Of a stretch of 31,028 bases of DNA, positions 15,829-24,160 are shown one piece after another. Each line of letters starts with the position of its first letter. Position 1 is the stretch's first letter. Source of the DNA: CAWJEL01 sp964647255 (lineage in GTDB: Bacteria; Chloroflexota; Anaerolineae; CG2-30-64-16); NCBI GenBank assembly GCA_964647255.1, contig CAZYGI010000049.1, positions 1 to 31,028 of the forward strand, read 5' to 3'. The position numbers and the translations under genes are program-made. Below the pieces are notes generated by a model that saw nothing but the letters and a program-made list of their open reading frames with translations, made no database searches and was not told the DNA's origin.

Positions 15829-16844
15829 CGATCGCGAACGCGCAACGGCTGCTGGAGGTCAAGGATCTCCGCAAGTACTACCCGATCAAGAAGGGTTTTT
15901 TCCGTAAGACGGTGGGCTACGTCCGGGCGGTTGATGACATCAACTTCTTTATCAACGAGGGCGAGACGCTGGGTCTGGTGGGCGAGAGCGGGTGCGGCAA
16001 GACGACTGCCTCACGCTGTATCCTGCGCGCGCTCCAGCCGACCTCTGGCCAGATGCTCTTCCGCACCAAGGAAGGCCAGACGGTGGATCTTGCCACGCTT
16101 GACCGCAACCAGTTGCGGCCGCTGCGCTCACAGATGCAGATGATCTTCCAGGACCCCTACGGGTCGCTCAATCCGCGCATGACGCTGTTCGACATCGTCG
16201 GCGAACCGCTGCTGATCGCCGGTATGACGAAGCGTAAGCAGCGTGAAGAGCGCGTGGCGGAACTGCTGCGCCTGGTTGGCCTCCGGCCCGAGTTCATGCA
16301 GCGCTTTCCTCACGCCTTCAGCGGCGGCCAGCGCCAGCGCATCGGCATCGCCCGCGCGCTGGCGCTCAACCCGCGGCTGGTCGTCGCCGACGAGCCGGTG
16401 TCAGCGTTGGACGTTTCGGTGCAGGCGCAGACGCTGAACTTGCTGCTCGACCTGCAGAAGCGCCTTCACCTGACCTATCTGTTCGTCTCGCACAACCTGA
16501 GCGTGGTCAAGCACATCTGCGACCGCGTCACGGTGATGTACGTCGGCAAAATCGTGGAGACCGCAACCAGCCAGGAGATGTTCGAGCGGCCGCGACACCC
16601 GTACACAGCCGCGCTGGTGGCGGCCCTGCCTGTGGCGGACCCGCGCATCAAGACCGGCAACGTGGAACTGCCCGGTGAGGTCGCCAGCCCGGCCCGGCCG
16701 CCGTCCGGCTGCTACTTCCATCCGCGCTGCGCGTACTGCATAGACCGCTGCAAGGCGGAGCCCCCCGCTTACCGCGAGATCACACCTGGCCACTTCGCCG
16801 CATGCCATCGCGCCGAGGAATTGAACCTGGTGGGCATGGCATGA
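15825..16844 (+). CDS. ABC transporter ATP-binding protein, DppF/OppF type
   Basis: A 339-residue second ATPase of the importer. Walker A GESGCGKT (53-60), Q-loop Gln109, signature FSGGQRQR (165-172), Walker B RLVVADEP (184-191) and switch His223 (VSHNLSV) are complete. The KGFFRKTVGYVRAVDDINF segment is typical of DppF. The C-terminus carries HPYTAALVAALP and a Cys cluster (CYFHPRCAYCIDRC). The ATG lies in an ATGA overlap with the upstream ATPase gene, with GGAGGT as ribosome-binding sequence, so synthesis of the heterodimer is probably coupled. It is the last clear transporter gene. Confidence 0.93.
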   Translation: MTIANAQRLLEVKDLRKYYPIKKGFFRKTVGYVRAVDDINFFINEGETLGLVGESGCGKTTASRCILRALQPTSGQMLFRTKEGQTVDLATLDRNQLRPLRSQMQMIFQDPYGSLNPRMTLFDIVGEPLLIAGMTKRKQREERVAELLRLVGLRPEFMQRFPHAFSGGQRQRIGIARALALNPRLVVADEPVSALDVSVQAQTLNLLLDLQKRLHLTYLFVSHNLSVVKHICDRVTVMYVGKIVETATSQEMFERPRHPYTAALVAALPVADPRIKTGNVELPGEVASPARPPSGCYFHPRCAYCIDRCKAEPPAYREITPGHFAACHRAEELNLVGMA

Positions 16845-17046
16845 AGGCATGGGTTGCTCCTGCGAAGTTCGATCAGTGGTGATCACCTCCCGCAAATTCA
16901 GCGAAGAGGCCGCGAGCCGCGCCTCGTGCCCGGTTGACACCGGCGGAATCCGATCTGAGTTGCCCGCAGCGGAGCTCGCATCTGACATAAAGCGCGCCGC
17001 GCTGATCGGACGGTTCCGATCTGAGTTTCCTATGAGGAGATACGAT
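16845..17046 (+). other. 202-bp leader between transporter and HAD gene, with repeats
   Basis: No gene is recognisable. It holds a perfect 10-bp palindrome GGTGATCACC (16878-16887) and two copies of TCCGATCTGAGTT (16949-16961 and 17015-17027), 66 bp apart. A TTGACA (16934-16939) is present but no fitting -10 follows at 16-19 bp. Whether the HAD gene has its own promoter here is open. Confidence 0.45.
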
Positions 17047-17946
17047 ATGACGACAATTCCCCCATCGGCACATGTGCTGATGGATTTCAAGCCCCAGCGA
17101 TCCTGCTTCGTGGGGGTTGACTCGGACGGCTGCGCATTTGATGTGATGGAGTTGAAGCAGAAAGAATGCTTCATCCCCATCACCATCGGTGTTTGGGGCT
17201 TGCAACCCATTTCAAAATACGCGCGTGAGACGGCGGAGTGGGTGAACCTCTACTCCAAATGGCGCGGGGCGAACCGCTGGCCTGCGCTGGTGAAGGTGTT
17301 CGATCTGCTCACTGAGCGCCCGGAGGTGAAGGCGCGTGGGGTGAAGGCGCCGGAGGGCCGTGCATTAAAGGAGTTCATCGCCTCGGGATATGCGCTGAGC
17401 GAAGGCGGGCTGAAAGCGTACATTGCGGCCGGCCACCCGGATGAAGAACTGTGGCGCGGGCTCGAATGGACGCAGGCTATTGATCGGCTGGTGACCGCAA
17501 CGGTCCGCGGCGTGCCGCCCTTCCCCCTGGTGCGCGAGAGCTTGCAGAAGCTGCAGGACAAGGCGGACATGATAGTGGTTTCTGTGACCTCCTCCAGCGC
17601 GCTGAAGCGGGAGTGGGGTGAGCAAGGCATTGCCCAGTACATGAGCGTGATCGCCGGACAGGACATGGGCACGAAGCGGCAGCATCTCGAGTGGGCCGCC
17701 AAGGGAAAATACCCGGATGATCGTATTCTGGTGATCGGCGATGCGCCTGGCGATCGCGACGCGGCCAAAGCGGTGAATGCGTTGTTCTATCCCATCAACC
17801 CGGGTGCGGAGGAAATGTCCTGGCAGCGCTTCTATGACGAGGCGTCCGATCGGTTCTGCGCCGGCGCCTATGCCGGCGCCTATGAGGCGGCGCTGATCGG
17901 TGAGTTCGAGAGGCTGTTGTCGGATACGCCCCCGTGGCGTAAGTAG
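17047..17946 (+). CDS. HAD-superfamily hydrolase (probable sugar-phosphate phosphatase)
   Basis: A 299-residue haloacid-dehalogenase-family protein. Motif I is GVDSDGC (23-29) with nucleophile Asp25 and acid/base Asp27, motif II is the VVSVTSSS strand (177-184), motif III is Lys210 (GTKRQH) and motif IV is VIGDAPGDRDAAK (229-241). A mainly helical cap of about 130 residues lies between motifs I and II. The ATG at 17047 has GAGGAG 8-9 nt upstream; a longer frame from 16849 runs through the repeat-bearing leader and is unlikely. It follows the importer genes after 202 bp and converges on the nucleotidyltransferase gene. A phosphatase for a sugar phosphate of the neighbouring kinase/nucleotidyltransferase pathway is a reasonable guess only. 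Confidence 0.82.
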   Translation: MTTIPPSAHVLMDFKPQRSCFVGVDSDGCAFDVMELKQKECFIPITIGVWGLQPISKYARETAEWVNLYSKWRGANRWPALVKVFDLLTERPEVKARGVKAPEGRALKEFIASGYALSEGGLKAYIAAGHPDEELWRGLEWTQAIDRLVTATVRGVPPFPLVRESLQKLQDKADMIVVSVTSSSALKREWGEQGIAQYMSVIAGQDMGTKRQHLEWAAKGKYPDDRILVIGDAPGDRDAAKAVNALFYPINPGAEEMSWQRFYDEASDRFCAGAYAGAYEAALIGEFERLLSDTPPWRK

Positions 17947-18114
17947 CGCCATCAATGTGCCCCGGCGATGCTATCTTTGTGGACATTGTGCGCGATAAGG
18001 GGCGCCGTGTGTCTGCTCCGTGTGCCTCGCTGCCCGGCCCCACGTGCGTTTCTTTCAAGCCTTCGGGCTGGAGTCAGATCGTGCGGATCGCCGGCGGGGC
18101 GATCGGGCTTAATC

Positions 18115-18151
18115 AACGATCCCCGGCCACTTCATGCGGCTGGGGATCGTT
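18115..18151. terminator. Bidirectional terminator-like hairpin between convergent genes
   Basis: A 14-bp stem (AACGATCCCCGGCC at 18115-18128 with GGCTGGGGATCGTT at 18138-18151; one G-T wobble) and a 9-nt loop, lying between the HAD gene and the oppositely oriented nucleotidyltransferase gene. A short T-run follows on the plus strand. Location and symmetry suit termination from both sides. Confidence 0.7.
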
Positions 18152-18170
18152 TCCGGTGTTGCGCACGGCT

Positions 18171-19055
18171 TCAGAAGCCGCGCAGGTCGGTGCTTGAGCG
18201 CCGGGCTAACCCTTCCTTGGGCGTGCGTTTGAGCACAGCGTACTCGAGTCCGTGCGCCTGGCAGAAACTCCGTTTTTCCGGCACATCGCCATCCTCGTTC
18301 ACCGCGTAAATGTCCGGTTTGAGCCGCGCGATCTCCGGCTCGGCGTCCATCCAGCCGTGGCCGGAGGTGATGACCGCTTGACTCACGAAGCGGATCGCGC
18401 CCACCATGTAGCGCCGTTCGTCTTGGGTCTGGAGCGGATGCCCCGCGCCCTTGAGATGGCGCACGTTGGCGTCGTTTCCAACCGCTACGATCAGATCCCC
18501 CAGCTCCGATACTTCCTCGAAGAAGCGGACGTGTCCGGAGTGCAGCCAGTCATAGCAGCCGGTGACGATGACGGACGGACGACGGGGCCCAGACGAGCGC
18601 GCCGCCTCGCTGCGGGACGGTTGCGGAGTATTGAATGGATCTGACGCCTGCGGGAAGCCTGCGAGGTCAGCAGCAGAGAAGACCCGATACGCGATCCCCT
18701 GTGCAGCGCAGAAGGCGCGTCTTTGCAGTGTATCGTCTGCCTCGGGCATGGCCCAGAGGTCGGGTTGCAGGCCGGCGATGGCCGACAGCGCGTCGGGGCT
18801 ATCGGATAGGTCGCTCACCGGCTCGACAGCGTTTACATATCGGACTGCCTGAAGCAGGTAACGCCGCTCCATCAGAGGAAACTTGGGCGGCTTGCCGGTC
18901 TGGGATGCCACAACGTCATCGGACCACAGAAGAACATGCACCGCGCCGAGCTTGCTTGCCTCCTCCAGAAAGCGCACGTCCCTTGAACGCAGGTCATCAA
19001 ACGTCCCGACAACGGCAACAGTCTTCATCTTCGTCGTTCGTCTCTCTTCGCCCAT
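18171..19055 (-). CDS. Tandem cytidylyltransferase-like nucleotidyltransferase, N-terminal copy degenerate
   Basis: A 294-residue protein made of two related nucleotidyltransferase domains. The C-terminal domain (about 160-294) keeps the HxGH site (GCYDWLHSGHVRFFEE, HSGH at 172-175), a DERRYMV segment (212-218) and a final RRSSTDLR (285-292) matching the ISSTxxR motif of glycerol-phosphate-cytidylyltransferase-like enzymes. The N-terminal domain (about 11-135) aligns over the same elements (VGTFDDLRSRDVRFLEEA; ERRYLLQAVRYV) but HxGH is replaced by RSRD, so it should be inactive. It is the third gene of the LacI-controlled operon and probably transfers a nucleotide to the sugar phosphate made by the adjacent kinase. 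Start uncertain: ATG 19055 or the ATG at 19028 (MKTVAVVG), which looks more natural for the fold. Confidence 0.85.
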   Translation of the reverse strand: MGEERRTTKMKTVAVVGTFDDLRSRDVRFLEEASKLGAVHVLLWSDDVVASQTGKPPKFPLMERRYLLQAVRYVNAVEPVSDLSDSPDALSAIAGLQPDLWAMPEADDTLQRRAFCAAQGIAYRVFSAADLAGFPQASDPFNTPQPSRSEAARSSGPRRPSVIVTGCYDWLHSGHVRFFEEVSELGDLIVAVGNDANVRHLKGAGHPLQTQDERRYMVGAIRFVSQAVITSGHGWMDAEPEIARLKPDIYAVNEDGDVPEKRSFCQAHGLEYAVLKRTPKEGLARRSSTDLRGF

Positions 19056-19067
19056 CTTCCTGCGCCC

Positions 19068-19856
19068 TTAATCTGCTGCCTTCGTCCTGATGGCGCCCCG
19101 GAATCCCCCCGGCACCGGTTCATCGGAGACAACGTAGAGATAGCCGCCGCCGCAGCCCGAGTACATGGCGCCGGCATAGCGGGCCTGGTAGTAGCCGAGG
19201 ATCGCCATCAGATCAACGGTGATCGTCGCATGACGCACCGTACCGGGGAGGATCGCTTCCCAACAGCGCATGCATTCGTTCATGGATTCGCCCAGGGCGG
19301 CCAGGTCCCGCGCCAGGATCGCGTCGTAACAGTCCTGCCCCGATTGTCCCAGCCGGCGGATCCATGCCGGGTTCAGGTTCTTGCTCTCCAGCGGGTTATA
19401 ACCGGCTGGTCGTTGCGTCACCGGGACCAGCCAGATTCTCTCCTGTAGCCAGCGCGCCAAGGCCGGGTCCCTGTTCGATTCGACATGCACAGGGAAGTAG
19501 CCGCCCGCATGATCGAAGGCGAAATCGAGCCGGTTGATGCCGGGATAGATCAGGCCAATCATGTCCTGCGAGCCAGAGGGTTCGGCCTGCCCCGCGTTCT
19601 CTGCCGCATAGAGCTCGCGCACCAGGGCCGCGGGATCGCGCGCTGGCAGCGCGTCGCCCCACAACCGCGCGGCGACCTTGCGCGTGCTGGTGCCCATGCC
19701 GCAGCGATCCATGAAGCGGACGGTCGGCTCCAGCGCCACCACGACCATCGAGCCGGGCGGGTTGGGGTCGTGCCGCGAAACGAACGGCTGGTCAATCCAC
19801 CCGCCGGCGAACGCCATGCGGTACGGCAGCTTGCCGATGACGTCGGTAATGTCCAT
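19068..19856 (-). CDS. GHMP-family sugar kinase
   Basis: A 262-residue protein with GHMP kinase motifs: an N-terminal RMAFAGGWIDQP (13-24) like the RISLAGGGTD sugar-binding start of heptose and fucose kinases, a phosphate-binding CGMGTSTRK (52-60), GSQDMIGLIYPGINRLDF (95-112) like the G-QDQ-GG segment of the HddA/fucokinase group, and a C-terminal SGCGGGYL (233-240) matching the GAGGGG motif. It is shorter than most members (about 330), mainly in the middle. The likely role is anomeric phosphorylation of a free sugar to sugar-1-phosphate, which suits the nucleotidyltransferase 12 bp downstream. A GGGTGA ribosome-binding sequence precedes the ATG. The degenerate octamer repeat lies directly upstream. 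Confidence 0.78.
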   Translation of the reverse strand: MDITDVIGKLPYRMAFAGGWIDQPFVSRHDPNPPGSMVVVALEPTVRFMDRCGMGTSTRKVAARLWGDALPARDPAALVRELYAAENAGQAEPSGSQDMIGLIYPGINRLDFAFDHAGGYFPVHVESNRDPALARWLQERIWLVPVTQRPAGYNPLESKNLNPAWIRRLGQSGQDCYDAILARDLAALGESMNECMRCWEAILPGTVRHATITVDLMAILGYYQARYAGAMYSGCGGGYLYVVSDEPVPGGFRGAIRTKAAD

Positions 19857-19864
19857 TCTTCACC

Positions 19865-19936
19865 CGTTGAGACGTTAGCACGTTAACCCGTTCGCGCGTT
19901 GGCACATTGAAACGTTCGCACGTGAGCACGTGTATA
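19865..19936. repeat. Degenerate 8-bp tandem repeat in an operon spacer
   Basis: Nine consecutive 8-bp units of consensus CGTTNNNN fill the spacer between the epimerase stop and the GHMP kinase start. Units run CGTTGAGA, CGTTAGCA, CGTTAACC, CGTTCGCG, CGTTGGCA, CATTGAAA, CGTTCGCA, CGTGAGCA, CGTGTATA. The first four bases are nearly fixed and the rest vary, unlike slippage products. Confidence 0.75.
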
Positions 19937-19939
19937 CGA

Positions 19940-20983
19940 TCAACTCACCGTCCGTTTGCCGGCCTTGCGATCCTGGTACTGTTGTTCGATCCAGGCGTAG
20001 GTCTTGGCCAGGCCGTCCCGGAATGGTGTGCTTGGTTCCCAGCCCAACACCGACTTGATGAACGTGTTGTCGCTGTTGCGGCCGGCCACCCCGCGCGGCG
20101 CGGTCAGGTCGTACTTGCGCGTTAACTTTACCCCCCCGATCTCCTCGGCCAGGGTGACGAGTTGGTCTACCGAGATCAACTCGCTTGACCCCAGATTGAT
20201 CGGCGTGGCGATCAGCTCCTTGCAGTGCGTGATCATGTCAATCCCGCGGACGCAGTCCTCGATGAACATGAAGCTGCGCGTCTGCGTGCCGTCGCCCCAG
20301 ATCGGGATTTCGGTGCTGCCGGTGTCTTTGGCCGCAATTACCTTGCGGCAGATCGCTGCCGGCGCCTTCTCGCGGCCGCCATCCCAGGTGCCGTGCGGCC
20401 CATAAACGTTGTGGAAGCGGGCGATGTGCGTCTCCAGACCGCGCTCCTCCCAGTACTCCTGGCAGAAGATTTCGGACATCAGCTTCTCCCAGCCGTAGCC
20501 GCGCTCGGCCTGTGCCGGGTACGCGTCCGATTCCTTCAGGGCGCGGACGTTCGGGTCTTGCTGGAGGGTGATGTTGTACGCGCAGGCGGACGAGGAGTAG
20601 AAGAAACGCCGGACGCCCGCCCGATACGCGGCCTCGATCATGTGCGTGTTGATCAGGATGCTGCGCAGGCATTCAACCCGGTTGCGCTCAATGAAGCCCA
20701 TGCCCCCCATGTCCGCGGCGAGTTGATACACCTCAACCGCACCCTCGCATGCGCGCACGCAGTTGGCATATTCGCTCAGGTCCATGCTGAGCGACTCGAC
20801 GTCCGGCACGCGTTGGTACCATTGGGGGAGCGGCTTCTTGTCAATCGCGCGGATGTTGGTGAAGCCCTGGTCGTGGAAGTAGCGGGTCAGGGCGCCGGCG
20901 ATAAAGCCGCCCGCGCCGGTGATGACGATCAGGCTATCTTTCTGCAAATCGGGGCTGGTTGCAGCCGTCAAGGGAACTGCCAT
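19940..20983 (-). CDS. GDP-mannose 3,5-epimerase-like NDP-sugar epimerase
   Basis: A 347-residue extended SDR resembling plant GDP-mannose 3,5-epimerase (GME) over its whole length. NAD binds at GAGGFIAG (23-30); ADMGGMGFIERN (90-101) is a GME hallmark. The residues used by Arabidopsis GME are all kept: Cys134 (SSACAYN), Tyr163/Lys167 (YGWEK), Lys206 (GGREKAPAA) and Arg236 (TQTRSF). RFHNVYGPHGTWDGGREKAP is also near-diagnostic. GME itself turns GDP-D-mannose into GDP-L-galactose/L-gulose; bacterial relatives can act on other NDP-sugars, so the exact product is open. The ATG at 20983 has AGGAGG upstream. It heads an operon with GHMP kinase and nucleotidyltransferase, behind a promoter overlapped by two LacI-type operators. 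Confidence 0.87.
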   Translation of the reverse strand: MAVPLTAATSPDLQKDSLIVITGAGGFIAGALTRYFHDQGFTNIRAIDKKPLPQWYQRVPDVESLSMDLSEYANCVRACEGAVEVYQLAADMGGMGFIERNRVECLRSILINTHMIEAAYRAGVRRFFYSSSACAYNITLQQDPNVRALKESDAYPAQAERGYGWEKLMSEIFCQEYWEERGLETHIARFHNVYGPHGTWDGGREKAPAAICRKVIAAKDTGSTEIPIWGDGTQTRSFMFIEDCVRGIDMITHCKELIATPINLGSSELISVDQLVTLAEEIGGVKLTRKYDLTAPRGVAGRNSDNTFIKSVLGWEPSTPFRDGLAKTYAWIEQQYQDRKAGKRTVS

Positions 20984-21028
20984 CGGAATGCCTCCTGATG
21001 CTATCTGCTGGAATGGTCGGTCTCGTAA

Positions 21029-21044
21029 TTGTTACCGATAACAA
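21029..21044. promoter_or_regulatory. LacI-type operator C
   Basis: TTGTTACCGATAACAA, a near-perfect 16-bp palindrome with the core GTTACCGATAAC fitting GTNANCGNTNAC at all fixed positions. It lies just downstream of the inferred start of the epimerase promoter and abuts operator D. Confidence 0.82.
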
Positions 21045-21060
21045 ATGTTACGCATAACAT
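21045..21060. promoter_or_regulatory. LacI-type operator D
   Basis: ATGTTACGCATAACAT, with perfect 6-bp arms and a GC instead of CG centre. It directly adjoins operator C (16-bp centre-to-centre) and overlaps the -10 box of the minus-strand epimerase promoter. Confidence 0.78.
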
Positions 21061-21084
21061 ACACTATCAAAATCACTTTGTCAA
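21056..21084 (-). promoter_or_regulatory. Promoter of the epimerase-kinase-nucleotidyltransferase operon
   Basis: On the minus strand: TTGACA (21079-21084), 17-bp spacer, TATGTT (21056-21061). Start expected near 21049, within operator D. The leader to the epimerase ATG would be about 65 nt. Confidence 0.75.
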
Positions 21085-21127
21085 GATTCCGGTCCGAATG
21101 CCGTTGACAAGATGAGAGCTTGCTTTG

Positions 21128-21156
21128 TTGACATTTGGGCGCGCTGCGGGTAAGGT
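21128..21156 (+). promoter_or_regulatory. Probable promoter of LacI regulator 3
   Basis: TTGACA (21128-21133), 17-bp spacer and TAAGGT (21151-21156), a weak -10 keeping the key first, second and last positions. The start would be near 21163, about 27 nt before the ATG. It is about 70 bp from operators C and D. Confidence 0.55.
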
Positions 21157-21189
21157 TGCATCCATAAACAATCGGCAGAGGACCAGTTC

Positions 21190-22269
21190 ATGACCACGAT
21201 CCGCGAGGTTGCCAAGCGCGCTCATGTCTCAGCGATGACGGTGTCGCGCGTGCTCAACAATGCAGCGCATATCAGCCGACCGGCGCGGCAGCGCGTCGAG
21301 GCTGCGATTGCCGAGCTGGGCTATGTGCCGAACGAGCTGGCGCGCAGTTTGCGCTTCAAGCAGACCAACACCCTGGCCCTGGTTCTCACGGATATCACCA
21401 ACCCTTTCTTCACTACGGTCGCGCGCGGGGTCGAGGATGCTGCCAGCGATGCGGGCTTCAATGTGATCTTCTGCAACACGGATGAATCGGAGAGCGAGCA
21501 ACAAGAACATCTGACGATCCTGGTCAGAAAGCAGGTGGATGGGGTGTTGTTGGTGCCGGCGCGGAGCACATCTGAGGCCCTGGTCTATTTGCAGGAACGC
21601 CAGGTCCCGGTGGTGGTTCTCGATCGGCGGATTGAGAATGGCAGTGCGGATTTGGTGCGTTGCGATTCGGCAGGGGGCGCATATGGGTTGACCCGGCTGC
21701 TCATCGAGCTGGGGCACCGCCGTATCGCCATTTTGACTGGATCAAGAGACGTTTCCACAGCCGTAGACCGCGTCGCCGGGTATCGCCGAGCCCTGGACGA
21801 GGCGGGTGCCCCGGGCGATGAACGATACATGATCTACGGTGAGTTCACCCAGGCCAGCGGGGCCGAGATGGCGCGGCAGGCGCTGAGGCTGTCCCCGCCG
21901 CCCACCGCCCTGTTTGCGGCGAACAATTTTATCGCGATCGGCGCGTATCGCGCCTTGCGGGCGGAAGGATATGAGATTCCCGGCCAAATCTCGCTGGTGG
22001 CATTCGATGATCTGCCCGCGGGTCTGGTGATGGATCCGTTTCTGACGGTGGCCGCGCAGCCGGCTTACGAGATGGGGCGGAAGGCGACGGAACTGCTTCT
22101 CGCCCGGCTGGCAGGCGCAGCGCCCGCTCCGCCGCAGGAGATCATCATGCCGACTGAGATCATCGTGCGCCGATCCAGCGGCCCGCCGGCGGACCATCTG
22201 GCCGGCGCCAACGCCCCCGCAAAACCGGAGGGCCAGCGCCCGGCTGGCCCTCATTCAACCGATATCTGA
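21190..22269 (+). CDS. LacI-family transcriptional regulator 3
   Basis: A 359-residue repressor: helix-turn-helix IREVAKRAHVSAMTVSRVLNNAAHIS (4-29), hinge LGYVPNELARSLR, then the effector domain (LVLTDITNPFFTTVARGVED; DGVLLVPARS; GHRRIAILTGS; AFDDLPAG). The recognition helix reads MTVSRVLN, the classical LacI form, unlike QTVSRALN of regulators 1 and 2. It is divergent from the epimerase operon, whose promoter carries two operators with core GTTANNNNTAAC, so it is the likely repressor there. The last 25 or so residues (after RRSSGPPADHL) are low-complexity and correspond to DNA forming a hairpin, so the coding sequence seems to have been extended into its own terminator region. GAGGA precedes the ATG. 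Confidence 0.92.
   Translation: MTTIREVAKRAHVSAMTVSRVLNNAAHISRPARQRVEAAIAELGYVPNELARSLRFKQTNTLALVLTDITNPFFTTVARGVEDAASDAGFNVIFCNTDESESEQQEHLTILVRKQVDGVLLVPARSTSEALVYLQERQVPVVVLDRRIENGSADLVRCDSAGGAYGLTRLLIELGHRRIAILTGSRDVSTAVDRVAGYRRALDEAGAPGDERYMIYGEFTQASGAEMARQALRLSPPPTALFAANNFIAIGAYRALRAEGYEIPGQISLVAFDDLPAGLVMDPFLTVAAQPAYEMGRKATELLLARLAGAAPAPPQEIIMPTEIIVRRSSGPPADHLAGANAPAKPEGQRPAGPHSTDI
22228..22252 (+). terminator. Hairpin inside the 3' end of lacI-3
   Basis: A perfect 10-bp stem, GAGGGCCAGC and GCTGGCCCTC, with loop GCCCG, ending 17 bp before the stop codon end. An AAAA lies upstream but no T-run follows. Terminator-like, but within coding sequence. Confidence 0.5.
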
Positions 22270-22381
22270 TCTGCACTGGCCTCCTGTACGTCCTGGAAAG
22301 AGTTGGTTGCAGGAAGCGCGCCAGGTGTGGCCACAAAACCCGATCCGACAGAGCGCTGCGCGGTCGGGCAATCGGTGGGCA

Positions 22382-23986
<1,605 letters not shown>

Positions 23987-24072
23987 GGTCGGTCATCTCC
24001 GGCTTGATGGATTCGCCCCGTGGCGCTGGGCTAGAAGATTGATGGCGCCGGGCCAGAGCGGTCATGTGCCAC

Positions 24073-24086
24073 CGTGAACGCTCACG
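24073..24086. promoter_or_regulatory. LacI-type operator E in the FGGY kinase leader
   Basis: CGTGAACGCTCACG, 5-bp perfect arms; its core GTGAACGCTCAC fits GTNANCGNTNAC fully. The left half GTGAACGC is identical to that of operator A, pointing to regulators 1 or 2 rather than 3. It lies some 20-35 bp downstream of the inferred transcription start. Confidence 0.7.
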
Positions 24087-24113
24087 TGAACCATAGCGCA
24101 AATACTCACAGCA

Positions 24114-24144
24114 CCTATACCACGTTTCCCCCAGCTTTTGTCAA
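24114..24144 (-). promoter_or_regulatory. Promoter of the FGGY kinase gene
   Basis: On the minus strand TTGACA (24139-24144) and TATAGG (24114-24119) with a long 19-bp spacer, partly compensated by an extended -10 (TGGTATAGG). It starts about 17 bp after the GH3 stop, making the kinase gene a separate transcription unit. Confidence 0.6.
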
Positions 24145-24160
24145 GGGGTTTCCGAAATCT

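Noticed and set aside
16934..16939. TTGACA as -35 box for the HAD gene
   Set aside because: No -10-like hexamer at 16-19 bp downstream (the region reads GAGTTG/AGTTGC).
19865..19936. CRISPR-like array
   Set aside because: The unit is only 8 bp with four fixed bases; there are no long repeats or spacers and no cas genes.
19940..20983. Calling the epimerase a true GDP-mannose 3,5-epimerase of ascorbate-type synthesis
   Set aside because: Catalytic residues fit, but bacterial relatives act on varied NDP-sugars and no GDP-mannose gene is nearby, so it is kept as GME-like.
21104..21109. TTGACA as -35 of the lacI-3 promoter
   Set aside because: The hexamer 17-18 bp downstream is GTTGAC/TTGACA, not a -10. 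The TTGACA at 21128 with TAAGGT fits better.
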